From the NCBI GenBank assembly GCA_946886065.1, contig CAMPHU010000001.1:1-64000 (forward strand): a stretch of DNA of 64,000 nucleotides, given 5' to 3'. The translations under genes and the position numbers were made by a program. The notes beneath the pieces were generated by a model that worked only from the letters and a program-made list of their open reading frames with translations, had not been told where the DNA came from and made no database searches. The stretch comes from an uncultured Massilia sp. GTDB taxonomy: Bacteria > Pseudomonadota > Gammaproteobacteria > Burkholderiales > Burkholderiaceae. Shown here piece by piece: positions 41,560 through 50,748 of the stretch. How positions within the stretch are numbered: the stretch's first letter is position 1; each line of letters opens with the position of its first letter.

Positions 41560-43077
41560 CTAACGGGCGACCATCTCCCGCACGCGCCGGCGCATCTCCT
41601 TCTCCTTCCGGCTTTCCGCGATCCAGTCCTCGCGCAGCGCCCGCCACAGGGCGATCACCATCAGCACGATGACCATGGCGAAAGGCAGCGCGAACAGGAT
41701 GGTCGCGGTCTGCACCGCCTTGAGTCCTCCCGCCAGCAGGAGGCTGATGGCGATCCCCGCGATCAGCACTCCCCAGACGATCTTCACGCGGCCCGACGGA
41801 TTCGGGTTGCCCTTGCTGCTCATCATGCCCAGCACCAGCACCGCCGAGTCGCCGGAGGTCACGAAGAACACCAGCACCAGCACGGTCGCCGCCACCGACA
41901 TGATCTGCCCGAAAGGCAAGGCGTGCAGCATGTCGAACAGCGCCAGCGCCATGTCCGACTTGACGGTCTCGGCGAGCGGAACGTGCTGCCAGATCTGCAT
42001 CGTGAGCGCGCTGCCGCCGAACACCGAGAACCACAGGAAGGCCGCCAGCGAAGGCGCCAGCACGGTGCCGATGATGAACTCCCTCAGCGTGCGTCCGCGC
42101 GAGACGCGCGCGATGAACAGGCCCACGAACGGCGACCACGAGATCCACCAGGCCCAGTAGAAGATGGTCCAGTTGGCGACCCACGAACTGTCGCGGAACG
42201 GCGTCGAGCGCAGGCTCATGCGGACAATATCGCTGGCATAGCTGCCCAGGGTGTTGGTCAGGGTGTCGATGATCGCCACCGTCGGGCCGAGCAGGAACAC
42301 GGCCAGGGCGAGCAGCAGCGCCAGCAGCATGTTGGCGTTGGACAGCAGCTTGATGCCCTTCTCCACCCCGGACACCGCCGAACCCAGGAAGATGGCGGTG
42401 GTGACGACGATGATCGCCACCTGCCAGCCGGCGCCGATCTCGAGGCCGAAGACGGCGTGCAGGCCGCTGTTGATCTGCAGCGCGCCCATGCCCAGGGACG
42501 AGGCCACGCCGAAGGCGGTGGCCACCACCGCCAGCACGTTGAACAGCCCGGACAGCGCGCGCACCGGGCGCCAGGGCAGCGAATCGGTCACCGTGCTGAT
42601 GAGCGGCGTGCCGGCGCGCCGGTACTGGAAGAAGGCGATCGCCAGGGCGACCACGCTGTACACGGCCCAGGGATGCACGCCCCAGTGGAAGAACACGTAG
42701 CGCATGGCCGCATTCGCCGCTTCCGGCGTGCCGGCGGTGACGCCCGGAGGCGCGGTCACGTAATGGGAAAGGGGTTCGGCCACGCTCCAGAACACCAGGC
42801 CGATACCCATCCCGGCCGCGAACAGCATGGCAAACCAGCTGCCCACCGAGAACTCGGGTTCGTCGTCCTCGTCGCCGAGCTTGAGGCTGCCGTAGCGGCC
42901 GAAGGCGACGAAGGCGGCGAACAGCACCAGCCCCAGCACGACCCAGAGGTAGAACCAGCCGAAGTTGCGGGTCAGGGACGCCAGCATGGCGTCGAGCGTC
43001 GAGGCCATGTGGCCGGGAGCGATGATCCCCCATAGGACGATCAGGAAAATGAAACCTGCGGAAAAGAGCATTTGCAT
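41560..43077 (-). CDS. BCCT-family transporter
   Basis: A 505-residue, 12-helix carrier with BCCT signatures: FAAGMGIGLVFWSVAEPLSHY, FFHWGVHPWAVY and the helix-8 WAWWISWSPFVGLFIARVSRG. It lacks the long cytoplasmic tail of the BetT-like carrier at 26795, so it is less likely to be osmotically gated in the same way. It could import betaine, carnitine, choline or another quaternary amine. The ATG at 43077 has GAGG eight bases upstream. Confidence 0.9.
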   Translation of the reverse strand: MQMLFSAGFIFLIVLWGIIAPGHMASTLDAMLASLTRNFGWFYLWVVLGLVLFAAFVAFGRYGSLKLGDEDDEPEFSVGSWFAMLFAAGMGIGLVFWSVAEPLSHYVTAPPGVTAGTPEAANAAMRYVFFHWGVHPWAVYSVVALAIAFFQYRRAGTPLISTVTDSLPWRPVRALSGLFNVLAVVATAFGVASSLGMGALQINSGLHAVFGLEIGAGWQVAIIVVTTAIFLGSAVSGVEKGIKLLSNANMLLALLLALAVFLLGPTVAIIDTLTNTLGSYASDIVRMSLRSTPFRDSSWVANWTIFYWAWWISWSPFVGLFIARVSRGRTLREFIIGTVLAPSLAAFLWFSVFGGSALTMQIWQHVPLAETVKSDMALALFDMLHALPFGQIMSVAATVLVLVFFVTSGDSAVLVLGMMSSKGNPNPSGRVKIVWGVLIAGIAISLLLAGGLKAVQTATILFALPFAMVIVLMVIALWRALREDWIAESRKEKEMRRRVREMVAR

Positions 43078-43439
43078 AAGGACCTCATGAGGCAAGCGCG
43101 GATGCGGCAAACGGCGGGCCGGCCGATGCCGTCACGCGGCTCGGGCGAAGGATGGTCAGGAAACGGTGCGCGCCGGGCTTGCGGTTCGGCGCGCTCCAGG
43201 GAGGCAGCCGCAGGGCTGCGCTCCGTCAGGCGGATCGTTCGGCCGGACGCCCGCAAGGGGCGGGAAAGGCGAACAGGCCGCGCGGCCCGGAAGATCGATG
43301 CATGGGCTGGCGGCAGGAATGACTGGCAGGCGCCAGCGGTCTGCATTATAACGAAAACAATTGATTTGTACAAATATAGATTCTGCGGGAGAAATGCGAT
43401 GTGCCGTGGATGCACGGTGCATGCCGCGGCAATCGGTGT
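43078..43439. other. Intergenic region without a recognised gene
   Basis: About 360 bases between the BCCT gene and the promoter of the sugar carrier. Short open frames exist, but none has a ribosome site or protein-like composition. It must contain the BCCT promoter, which I cannot place. Confidence 0.5.
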
Positions 43440-43468
43440 TTGACAGGCAAGCGCGGCGGCGGCATACT
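43440..43468 (+). promoter_or_regulatory. Promoter of the cellobionate-type carrier gene
   Basis: TTGACA (43440-43445), a 17-base spacer and CATACT (43463-43468), with the LacI-type operator starting nine bases further on. Confidence 0.75.
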
Positions 43469-43477
43469 TGCGAGATA

Positions 43478-43491
43478 TGTTAGCGCTATCA
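43478..43491 (+). promoter_or_regulatory. LacI-type operator at the carrier promoter
   Basis: TGTTAGCGCTATCA, a near-perfect palindrome with central GC, just downstream of the -10. The same 14 bases in the same orientation relative to transcription occur before the gluconokinase gene (49475-49462). It is the likely site of the LacI-family repressor at 49520-50548. Confidence 0.8.
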
Positions 43492-43557
43492 ACTTTAGCA
43501 TGGCTGGGCGCTGATAAAAGCGGGGCCGGTCCCCGCATACCAATAACGGAGACGATC

Positions 43558-44979
43558 ATGCTGACACGTGAGGACGCAAGCCCAGGCTGCGCCACGCCCG
43601 CCCCGCCTTCCAGCCCGGGCGCCGCCGCGCCGCCGGCCGCCGCCGCGCTGACCTGGCGCGAAAAGCTCAGCTACGGCGTCGCCGACATGGGATTCAACTT
43701 CTTCTGGACCAATGTCGCCACCTTCCTGCTGATCTTCTATACCGACACTTTCGGCATCTCGGCCGCCGCCGCCGCGACCCTGATGTCGGTCATCAAGATC
43801 GTGAATGCCTTCACCGATCCCATGATCGGCGCCGCCGCCGACCGCACGGCGACCCGTTTCGGCAAGTTCCGCCCTTACCTGGTGTGGATGTCGGTGCCGC
43901 TGGGCGCCGCCGCCGTGCTGACCTACACCACGCCCGACCTGGAGGGAGACGCCAGGCTGGCCTGGGCCTACGGCACCTACCTGATGATGATGGTCTGCTA
44001 CACCTGCGTGAACATCCCCTACAACGCGCTGTCCGGCGTGATGTCGGCCGATCCGCAGGAACGCTCGACCATCAATGGCCTGCGCTTCATCTTCGCCTTC
44101 GCCGGATCGACCCTGGTCACCGCCGCCACGCCCTCGATGGTGCAGTGGCTGGGGGCCGGCAACGAAGCGCGCGGCTGGCAGCTCACCATGCTGGCCTGGA
44201 GCGTGGCCGCCGCCCTGCTGTTCCTGGTCACCTTCCTCAATACCCGCGAGCGCGTGACGCCGATGCCGGGCCAGGAGTCGGACGTGAAGCGCGACATCCT
44301 GGACCTGATGGCCAACCGTCCCTGGATGGTGCTGTTCGTGCTGGCCCTGGTGATCATGGTGACCATCACCCTGCGCACCACCACCGCCGCCTATTACTTC
44401 AAGTACGTGGTGGGACGCCCGGAACTGATGGCCAGCTTCGTGCCCACCTACATGGTGGCCGCCGCGATCGGCGCGGCCTGCACGCCCCTGCTCACCCGCT
44501 TCGCCGACAAGAAGACCCTGATGATCGTGTTGATGAGCGCGACCGCGCTCCTGTCATCGAGCTTCTTCTTCATTCCGCCGGAGCGCATCGACCTGATGTT
44601 CGCGCTGCAGGCCGGCCTGGGGCTGGTGCTCGGGCCCAAGTCGCCGCTGGCCTTCTCGATGTACGCCGACACCGCCGACTACAACGAATGGCGCACCGGC
44701 CGCCGCGCCACCGCCATGACCTTCGCCGCCGCCACCTTCTCGCAGAAACTCGGCACCGCGCTGGCCGTGGCCGTGATCGGCTCGGTGTTCACCGCCCTCG
44801 GCTACGTGCCCAACGCCGCGCAGAGCAGCGGCTCGCAGGCGGGCATCGTGTGGCTGATGTCCTTCGTGCCGGCCGCCTTCGCGCTGGCGGCGGTGCTGAC
44901 CATGTGCTTCTATAACCTCGACAGCAAACAGCTGGCCCGCATGCAGGCAGACCTGGCCGCGCGCAAGGCCGGAACATGA
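43558..44979 (+). CDS. GPH-family sugar:cation symporter, probable cellobionate carrier
   Basis: A 473-residue, 12-helix carrier of the glycoside-pentoside-hexuronide (MelB-like) family, with [23 protein letters not shown] (split; about 81-103) holding the cation-site Asp and the RxGKxRP motif. It imports a sugar or sugar acid with H+ or Na+. Because a GH94 phosphorylase gene overlaps its stop (ATGA) and a gluconokinase shares its operator, cellobionate or a related beta-glucoside acid is the likely cargo. The ATG at 43558 has GGAG ten bases upstream. Confidence 0.88.
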   Translation: MLTREDASPGCATPAPPSSPGAAAPPAAAALTWREKLSYGVADMGFNFFWTNVATFLLIFYTDTFGISAAAAATLMSVIKIVNAFTDPMIGAAADRTATRFGKFRPYLVWMSVPLGAAAVLTYTTPDLEGDARLAWAYGTYLMMMVCYTCVNIPYNALSGVMSADPQERSTINGLRFIFAFAGSTLVTAATPSMVQWLGAGNEARGWQLTMLAWSVAAALLFLVTFLNTRERVTPMPGQESDVKRDILDLMANRPWMVLFVLALVIMVTITLRTTTAAYYFKYVVGRPELMASFVPTYMVAAAIGAACTPLLTRFADKKTLMIVLMSATALLSSSFFFIPPERIDLMFALQAGLGLVLGPKSPLAFSMYADTADYNEWRTGRRATAMTFAAATFSQKLGTALAVAVIGSVFTALGYVPNAAQSSGSQAGIVWLMSFVPAAFALAAVLTMCFYNLDSKQLARMQADLAARKAGT

Positions 44980-44990
44980 ATGGAGACCCG

Positions 44991-47339
44991 ATGCTGAACC
45001 CCACCGAGAACGGCGCCCGCTACGAACTGCACAGCCCCACCGCCATGCCCAAGGCGGGCGGCTTCCTGTGGAACCGCAGGATGATGATCCAGGTGACCTG
45101 CCGCGGCTACGCCACCGCCCAGTTCATGCAGCCGGAACCGGCCAAGTACTCGTACGCGCCGAACCTGGAAGCGAAGACCTTCATGCAGCCGGAACAGGCC
45201 TACTACGCCCACCACCCGGGCCGCTTCTTCTACGTCAAGGACGAGGAGACCGGCGAGCTGTTCTCGGCGCCCTACGAGCCGGTGCGCGGTGGCGTGGACC
45301 GCTTCGTGTTCTCGGTCGGCCGCAGCGACCTGCGCTGGACCGTCGAGAAGCTGGGCATCCGCGTCGAACTCACCCTCGGCCTGCCGGTCGAGGACGTGGC
45401 CGAGCTGTGGACCCTGGCGGTCACGAATTTATCCGGCCGGCCGCGCCGCATCAGCGTCTACCCGTATTTCACGGTCGGCTACATGTCGTGGATGAACCAG
45501 TCGGCCGAGTACCGCGCCGACCTTGGCGGCATCGTGGCCTCCTGCGTCACGCCCTACCAGAAGCTGCAGGACTACTTCAAGAACCGCCTGTTCAAGGACA
45601 AGACCTTCCTGCTGTGCGAAACCGCGCCCGAGGCCTGGGAAGCGAGCCAGCCCGCCTTCGAAGGCGAAGGCGGGCTGCACGCGCCCTCCGCGCTCGAAGA
45701 GGAACTGCTGGCCGGCGGCGACGCGCGCTACGAGACGCCGGTGGCCGCCGTGCAGTACCGCCTGGCCCTGGCGCCTGGCCAGGCCGAGCGCCGGCGCTTC
45801 CTGTTCGGCCCCGCCTACGACGACGCCGAGATCGCCGCGCTGCGCGCGCGCTACCTGAGCGCGGAAGGCTTCGCCGCCGCCGCGCAGGCCCAGGAAGCCT
45901 ATATCGACGAGGGCAGCGGCTGTGTCAGCATCGAGACGCCGGACAAGGAGCTGGACAACTTCGTCAACCACTGGCTCGCGCGCCAGGTCTACTACCACGG
46001 CGACGTCAACCGCCTGAGCACCGATCCGCAAACCCGCAACTACCTGCAGGACAACATGGGCATGGCCTTCGTCAAGCCCGGGGCGGCGCGCGCCGCCTTC
46101 CTGCACGCCCTCTCCCAGCAGGAAGCGGGCGGCGCGATGCCGGACGGGATCCTGCTGTTCGAAGGCGCGGAGCTCAAGTACATCAACCAGATCCCGCACA
46201 CCGACCACTGCGTCTGGCTGCCGGTCTGCCTGCGCGCCTATCTCGACGAGACGGGCGACTACGCCATCCTGTCCGAGCCTGTCACGGCCCCGGACGGCAC
46301 GCGCACGGCCTTCGAGCGCATCTCGATGGCGATGGACTGGCTGCTGCACAAGCGCGACCACCGCGGCCTGAGCTACATCGAACAGGGCGACTGGTGCGAT
46401 CCGATGAACATGGTGGGCTACAAGGGCCGCGGCGTGTCCGGCTGGCTGACGGTGGCGGCGGCCTATGCCCTCAATCTCTGGGCCGAGGTCTGCGATGCGC
46501 GCGCCGACGCGGCCCTGGCCGCGCACTTCCGCGCCGGAGCGGCCGCCATGAACGCGGCGGCCAACGCCCACCTGTGGGACGGCGCCTGGTTCGGGCGCGG
46601 CATCACCGACGACGGCGTCAAGTTCGGGGTCGCCGCCGACACCGAGGGACGCATCTACCTGAACCCGCAGAGCTGGGCGATACTGGGCGGCGCCGCCAGC
46701 GCGGAACAGCGCGCCCTGATGCTGGAGCAGATCGACGCCCAGCTCGACACCCCCTTCGGCGTGCAGATGTTCGCCCCGCCCTACAGCAGGATGCGCGAGG
46801 ATGTCGGCCGCGTGACGCAGAAGCATCCCGGCTCGGCCGAGAACGGCGCGGTGTACAACCACGCCTCGGTGTTCTATATCTACAGCCTGTACACGGTGGG
46901 CGAGACCGAACGCGCCTTCGACGCCTTGCGCAAGATGATCCCCGGGCCGGGCATGGAAGACTATCTGCAGCGCGGACAGCTGCCGGTCTTCATCCCCAAC
47001 TACTACCGCGGCGCCTGGAAGGAGTACCCGCGCACGGCGGGGCGTTCGAGCCAGCTGTTCAATACCGGCACGATTTCCTGGGTCTACCGCAGCGTGATCG
47101 AAGGCCTGTGCGGCCTGAAGGGCGATGCGCGCGGCCTGCGCATCGCGCCGCAGCTGCCGCAAGGCTGGCCCGGCATGAAGATCGTGCGGCGCTTCCGCGG
47201 CGCGACCTTCCACGTGGAGGTCACGCGCGGTTCGGGCAACGGCGTGCAGGTCGTGTGCGACGGCGTGGTGCTGCCTGCGGGCCGCATCGAGGGCATCGAG
47301 GCCGGCCGCAGCTACACGGTCGCCGTCCTGGTGCCCTGA
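44991..47339 (+). CDS. GH94 glycoside phosphorylase, probable cellobionic acid phosphorylase
   Basis: A 782-residue GH94 enzyme. The N-terminal beta-sandwich (about 1-290) contains [19 protein letters not shown]; then comes the (alpha/alpha)6 barrel with catalytic-region [16 protein letters not shown] (acid Asp near residue 467), and a C-terminal jelly roll. Length and the opening motifs resemble cellobionic acid phosphorylases, which split cellobionate to alpha-glucose-1-phosphate and gluconate. That fits the gluconokinase nearby. A cellobiose, chitobiose or laminaribiose phosphorylase is the alternative. I chose the ATG at 44991, with GGAG six bases upstream; the ATG at 44976 overlaps the carrier stop and is also possible. 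Confidence 0.8.
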   Translation: MLNPTENGARYELHSPTAMPKAGGFLWNRRMMIQVTCRGYATAQFMQPEPAKYSYAPNLEAKTFMQPEQAYYAHHPGRFFYVKDEETGELFSAPYEPVRGGVDRFVFSVGRSDLRWTVEKLGIRVELTLGLPVEDVAELWTLAVTNLSGRPRRISVYPYFTVGYMSWMNQSAEYRADLGGIVASCVTPYQKLQDYFKNRLFKDKTFLLCETAPEAWEASQPAFEGEGGLHAPSALEEELLAGGDARYETPVAAVQYRLALAPGQAERRRFLFGPAYDDAEIAALRARYLSAEGFAAAAQAQEAYIDEGSGCVSIETPDKELDNFVNHWLARQVYYHGDVNRLSTDPQTRNYLQDNMGMAFVKPGAARAAFLHALSQQEAGGAMPDGILLFEGAELKYINQIPHTDHCVWLPVCLRAYLDETGDYAILSEPVTAPDGTRTAFERISMAMDWLLHKRDHRGLSYIEQGDWCDPMNMVGYKGRGVSGWLTVAAAYALNLWAEVCDARADAALAAHFRAGAAAMNAAANAHLWDGAWFGRGITDDGVKFGVAADTEGRIYLNPQSWAILGGAASAEQRALMLEQIDAQLDTPFGVQMFAPPYSRMREDVGRVTQKHPGSAENGAVYNHASVFYIYSLYTVGETERAFDALRKMIPGPGMEDYLQRGQLPVFIPNYYRGAWKEYPRTAGRSSQLFNTGTISWVYRSVIEGLCGLKGDARGLRIAPQLPQGWPGMKIVRRFRGATFHVEVTRGSGNGVQVVCDGVVLPAGRIEGIEAGRSYTVAVLVP

Positions 47340-47352
47340 ACGCAGGGCCGCT

Positions 47353-47607
47353 TCAGTCGCCCGGCCCCTCGCCGGGCATGGTGTCGGCCATCAGGCGCAG
47401 CTCTTCCGGCGTGAGTTCTTCCGGCTTCTTGCCCTCGAGGCCGTCCACGTCGGCGGGCATGCGCTCCTGCGCCTGCTGCTGGCTGCCTGCCTGTTCTCCC
47501 TGCTGGTTGCCGGGGTCCGGGAGGGACTCCTGCCGGGTGCCTACCCGCAGATCGGTCTGCTGCACATTGCCGTTCTGCAGGTTCTTGTTCTGCTGATCGT
47601 TCGCCAT
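47353..47607 (-). CDS. Small hydrophilic Gln/Asn-rich protein
   Basis: An 84-residue protein of low complexity: a Gln/Asn-rich N-terminal half (NDQQNKNLQNGNVQQ), a Pro/Gly linker and an acidic C-terminal helix (GKKPEELTPEELRLMADTM). No signal peptide, membrane segment or known domain. A GGGAG ribosome site precedes the ATG at 47607. Likely disordered; function unknown. Confidence 0.65.
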   Translation of the reverse strand: MANDQQNKNLQNGNVQQTDLRVGTRQESLPDPGNQQGEQAGSQQQAQERMPADVDGLEGKKPEELTPEELRLMADTMPGEGPGD

Positions 47608-47680
47608 GGTGGTCTCCCTGCTGCGCACTGGTTTGGAAAAACCAGTGTGGCACAGAGCCCGTTCCGACGGCGTCCGGCTG

Positions 47681-48469
47681 CTAGACCACCTCGTTCCAGG
47701 TGGGCTTGCTGATGTAGGGCCGGGTGTACTCGCAAACCATGCCGTCGTATTCCGACACCGTCTTGCTGCCGTCCTTGAGCACGTAATGCAACTGCCTGCA
47801 GGGCGTGTCGCCGATCGGATGATCGCCGATGCTGGTGATCGACACATGGTATTGCGTGCCCTTCCAGCTCACGCTCTCGCCGCGCTTCAGGCCCGCCAGC
47901 AGCCTGGGAAACTCGACCGGGTAGTCCGCGCCCTTCCTGAGCAGCGAATGGCCGCCCCAGGCGTCGAAATAGTAACCGCCTTCGCAGCCCTGGCAGCGGA
48001 TCTTGCTGGCGTCGCGGAAGGCGTACTTGGCTTCGCGCGCCTGCTTGAATTCGAAGTCGCGGAAGCTGCCGACCGGGCACTGGGTGTTTTCCGGCCACAG
48101 GCCGGCGGGCTCGAAGCTGTCCGGCCTGGGGCCGAGCAGCAGCTTGGCGCCCTTCATCCGCTTGCAGCCGGCCGGCAGCGGCGGCTTGGCGGCTACCTGG
48201 GGCGCGGCCAGCTGTTGCGCCGCGGCCGTCTCGGGCGGACGGGCAGCGTCGTCCGGCTGGGCGGCCACGGCCTGGGCCTGGGCCGGTTGCGCCGCCCCCT
48301 CGAAGGCGCGGTCGATGGCCACGGTCACCGCGCGGTCGACATTGCCCGACACGGCGGCGCGCGCCGCATTGGCGGCGGATTGCTTGAGGAAGTCGCCGAA
48401 GGACTGCGCCTGGGCGTTCAGCGACAGGCAGGCGCCCGTCAGCAGGAGGATGCGTTGGATCGTGTTCAT
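47681..48469 (-). CDS. Uncharacterised secreted protein
   Basis: A 262-residue protein with a signal peptide (MNTIQRILLLTGACLSLNAQ, cleavage near AQA). An Ala-rich linker (about 40-95) is followed by a globular domain with six cysteines, including IRCQGCEGGYYFDAWGG (about 153-169), which could be two disulfides. No known family is recognised. It faces the opposite strand to the carrier and GH94 genes and is not obviously part of that pathway. Confidence 0.75.
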   Translation of the reverse strand: MNTIQRILLLTGACLSLNAQAQSFGDFLKQSAANAARAAVSGNVDRAVTVAIDRAFEGAAQPAQAQAVAAQPDDAARPPETAAAQQLAAPQVAAKPPLPAGCKRMKGAKLLLGPRPDSFEPAGLWPENTQCPVGSFRDFEFKQAREAKYAFRDASKIRCQGCEGGYYFDAWGGHSLLRKGADYPVEFPRLLAGLKRGESVSWKGTQYHVSITSIGDHPIGDTPCRQLHYVLKDGSKTVSEYDGMVCEYTRPYISKPTWNEVV

Positions 48470-48691
48470 GGAGGCCCCCGGAATTGGTGAAGGCAGCCGC
48501 GCAGGAAGGGTCCGGCTTCCTGCGCCCGCTGGCAAACCCGAAGTCTAGTGCGGGCGCCGCCCGAGGTCCCACATCACCGGTGGGGGGAAATTCGTGCCAA
48601 AGATGCGCAAATTTCAGTGAAATTGTGATTTTGTGCAACCATTTGTAACCGGCAAGCATGGTAGGCTACATCTTTCGCCCGGAGGACATGA

Positions 48692-48931
48692 ATGGGATCC
48701 AAATTGGAAAGCCAGTGGTGGTACGGTGGCCTGGTGACGGCCCTGTCCATGCTGTCGACACGGCTCGTGTTCGAGTCGGCGGGCTTGCCCCTGCCGGAGA
48801 ACCTGGCCCAATGGATCCTGTGCGCCTTCTGCTTCACCTGCATGTGGCGCTGCTTTTCCTTCCTGGGCTGGCTGACCGTCCTGCTCGTCGCGCCCGCTTC
48901 CAGGCTCCTGGAACAGACCCTTCCCCGCTAA
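48692..48931 (+). CDS. Small membrane protein
   Basis: A 79-residue protein with one or two hydrophobic segments (about 13-25 and 40-68), several Cys and Trp in the second, and a good GGAGGA ribosome site five bases before the ATG at 48692. No known domain. It is convergent with gntK, and the two stops overlap by four bases. Confidence 0.6.
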   Translation: MGSKLESQWWYGGLVTALSMLSTRLVFESAGLPLPENLAQWILCAFCFTCMWRCFSFLGWLTVLLVAPASRLLEQTLPR

Positions 48932-49452
48932 CGCCCGCTTCCTGCGCTGGCCAGGATGCGCCCGACCAGGGTGTCCGGATCCTCGCCCGCGTCGAGCGTG
49001 ATGCCCGCTTCGTCCGCCTGCAGCGGCTCCAGCGTGCGCAGCTGGCTGTCGAGCAGCGATGCCGGCATGTAGTGCCCCGGACGGCCGCGCATGCGCGCCT
49101 CGATCAGGCCGCGTTCTCCGGCCAGGTGCGCGAATCTCACCTGGCCCGGCGCGTCTCCTGCCCCGCGCAGGATGTCGCGGTAGGCGCGCTTGAGCGAAGA
49201 GCAGGACAGCACGATGCCCTTGCTGCCGGCATGCGCGATCTCGGCGCGCAGCGCTTCCAGCCAGCCCTGGCGGTCGGCATCGGTCAGCGCGATCCCGGCC
49301 GACATCCTGGCCACGTTCTCCGGCGAATGGTAATCGTCGCCTTCCACGAAGGGCGCGTCCAGCGCCGCCGCCAGCCTGGCGCCCACCGCACTCTTGCCGC
49401 AGCCGCTGACGCCCATGACGACCCAGGCGATGCCCTTTTCCTTGATATCCAT
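48928..49452 (-). CDS. gntK: Gluconokinase
   Basis: Phosphorylates gluconate to 6-phosphogluconate, which enters the Entner-Doudoroff or pentose phosphate route. The 174 residues show the shikimate-kinase-like P-loop GVSGCGKS (14-21), EGDDYHSPENVARM (about 37-50) and RGRPGHYMPASLLDSQ (about 122-137), diagnostic for GntK. ATG at 49452. Its promoter carries the operator found before the carrier gene, so it is co-regulated with cellobionate uptake although it lies on the other strand. Confidence 0.95.
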   Translation of the reverse strand: MDIKEKGIAWVVMGVSGCGKSAVGARLAAALDAPFVEGDDYHSPENVARMSAGIALTDADRQGWLEALRAEIAHAGSKGIVLSCSSLKRAYRDILRGAGDAPGQVRFAHLAGERGLIEARMRGRPGHYMPASLLDSQLRTLEPLQADEAGITLDAGEDPDTLVGRILASAGSGR

Positions 49453-49461
49453 ACCTTGCAG

Positions 49462-49475
49462 TGATAGCGCTAACA
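49462..49475 (-). promoter_or_regulatory. LacI-type operator at the gluconokinase promoter
   Basis: On the minus strand TGTTAGCGCTATCA, identical to the site at 43478-43491 and placed seven bases after the -10. It is the expected target of the adjacent LacI-family repressor. Confidence 0.8.
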
Positions 49476-49482
49476 AAGATGC

Positions 49483-49511
49483 AGGATACGCGTCTTCCAT
49501 GACGCTGTAAA
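49483..49511 (-). promoter_or_regulatory. Promoter of gntK
   Basis: On the minus strand TTTACA (49511-49506), a 17-base spacer and TATCCT (49488-49483). It lies in the 67-base gap after the LacI gene stop. Confidence 0.7.
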
Positions 49512-49519
49512 GCCCGGTA

Positions 49520-50548
49520 TCAGGTGCTTTCGCGCTGGCGCAAGGTGAAGCCGAGGTCGATGCGTTGCTGTTCCGGCTCCTTGCCGGCGATGACCTGCAG
49601 CAGCAGCTTGGCGGCCTCGAAACCGATCCGGTAGCGCGGCGTATCGATCGTGGTCAGCGAGGGCACCATCAGCGCCGACGCCGGCAGGTCGTTGAAGCCG
49701 CAGATCGCGACCCGTTCAGGCACCGGGATGCCGCGCCGCTGGCAGTGGTAGATGGCGCCGTGGGCCAGGTCGTCGTTGCAGAAGAAGACGGCGTCGCAAT
49801 CGGGCACATCGGCCAGCATGCGCTCCATCAGTTCCGCGCCCAGTGCGATGGTGGACGGCGTCGGCACCATGATCTCCAGGCGCGGATCGGCCAGCCCGGC
49901 CGCCTGCATCGCCTGGCGGTAGCCGTCGGCGCGGCGCAGGGTACGCTCGTCGAGCTGGGCGCCGACGAAGGCGATGCGGCGGTAGCCCTTGTCGATCAGG
50001 TGGCGCGTCATCTCGAAGCCCGCGTCCAGCTGCGAAAAGCCCACCGACAGCGTGTCGGGGCTGCTGGCCAGGTCCATCATCGACACTACCGGCACGCGCG
50101 AGCTGGCCAGCATCTGCGCCACCGGCGGGCTGTGCGTAATGCTCGTCAGCAGGATGCCGTCCGGGTTCGACTGCAGGTAGACGCGCAAGAGCTTTTCTTC
50201 CTCGGCGTCCGAATAATGGGTGTTGCCGATCAGGAGCTGGTAGCGGCTGGGGCCGACCGCATCGTGGATGCCGTCCAGGACCGCCGGGAACACGGCGTTC
50301 GACAGCGAAGGCACCAGCACCACGATCACATGCGATTGCGCCGATGCCAGCGCGCGCGCGGCGCGGTTGGGTACGTAACCGAGTTCGCCCACCGCCTGCT
50401 CCACCTTGGCGCGGGTCGCTTCCGACACCAGCTGCGGCTGACTGAGCGCGCGCGAGGCCGTCATGATCGATACCCCCGCCAGTGCCGCTACCTGTTCCAG
50501 CGTGGTACGCCCGGTGCCTCTTGCTTTTCCGCCGCTACTTCTGCTCAT
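49520..50548 (-). CDS. LacI-family transcriptional repressor (GntR-like)
   Basis: A 342-residue regulator with a HTH and hinge (about 15-68: TLEQVAALAGVSIMTASRAL...GYVPNRAARALAS) and a periplasmic-binding-protein-like effector domain. Sequence style fits the gluconate repressor GntR group. Two identical operators flank its regulon: the sugar carrier and gntK. The likely inducer is gluconate or a cellobionate product. I take the ATG at 50548, the most probable HTH-proximal start; upstream in-frame codons read through non-coding sequence. I see no operator copy before its own gene. Confidence 0.9.
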   Translation of the reverse strand: MSRSSGGKARGTGRTTLEQVAALAGVSIMTASRALSQPQLVSEATRAKVEQAVGELGYVPNRAARALASAQSHVIVVLVPSLSNAVFPAVLDGIHDAVGPSRYQLLIGNTHYSDAEEEKLLRVYLQSNPDGILLTSITHSPPVAQMLASSRVPVVSMMDLASSPDTLSVGFSQLDAGFEMTRHLIDKGYRRIAFVGAQLDERTLRRADGYRQAMQAAGLADPRLEIMVPTPSTIALGAELMERMLADVPDCDAVFFCNDDLAHGAIYHCQRRGIPVPERVAICGFNDLPASALMVPSLTTIDTPRYRIGFEAAKLLLQVIAGKEPEQQRIDLGFTLRQREST

Positions 50549-50748
50549 TTGATTCCTGTGTGAGTTCTTATCGTTATACAGCCATGTTTCGGCCGCCGGC
50601 CTGCCGGACCACCTCGATTGCGCCACGCTTTGGTTATCTTGTCAATATCTCACGGATAAGACGACGTTTTCTGACGCGCGTGCGCAGCAGCATGCGTGCT
50701 GTCCTTGACGCTCCCCGGAGGCCTGCGGCAGAGTGCCTGCATTGCCAG

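Noticed and set aside
43078..43557. Short open frames in the 480-base gap
   Set aside because: No ribosome sites and no protein-like composition; the region is regulatory.
50549..50640. LacI autoregulatory operator
   Set aside because: A tatcgttata stretch is present, but it does not match the two tagcgcta operators.
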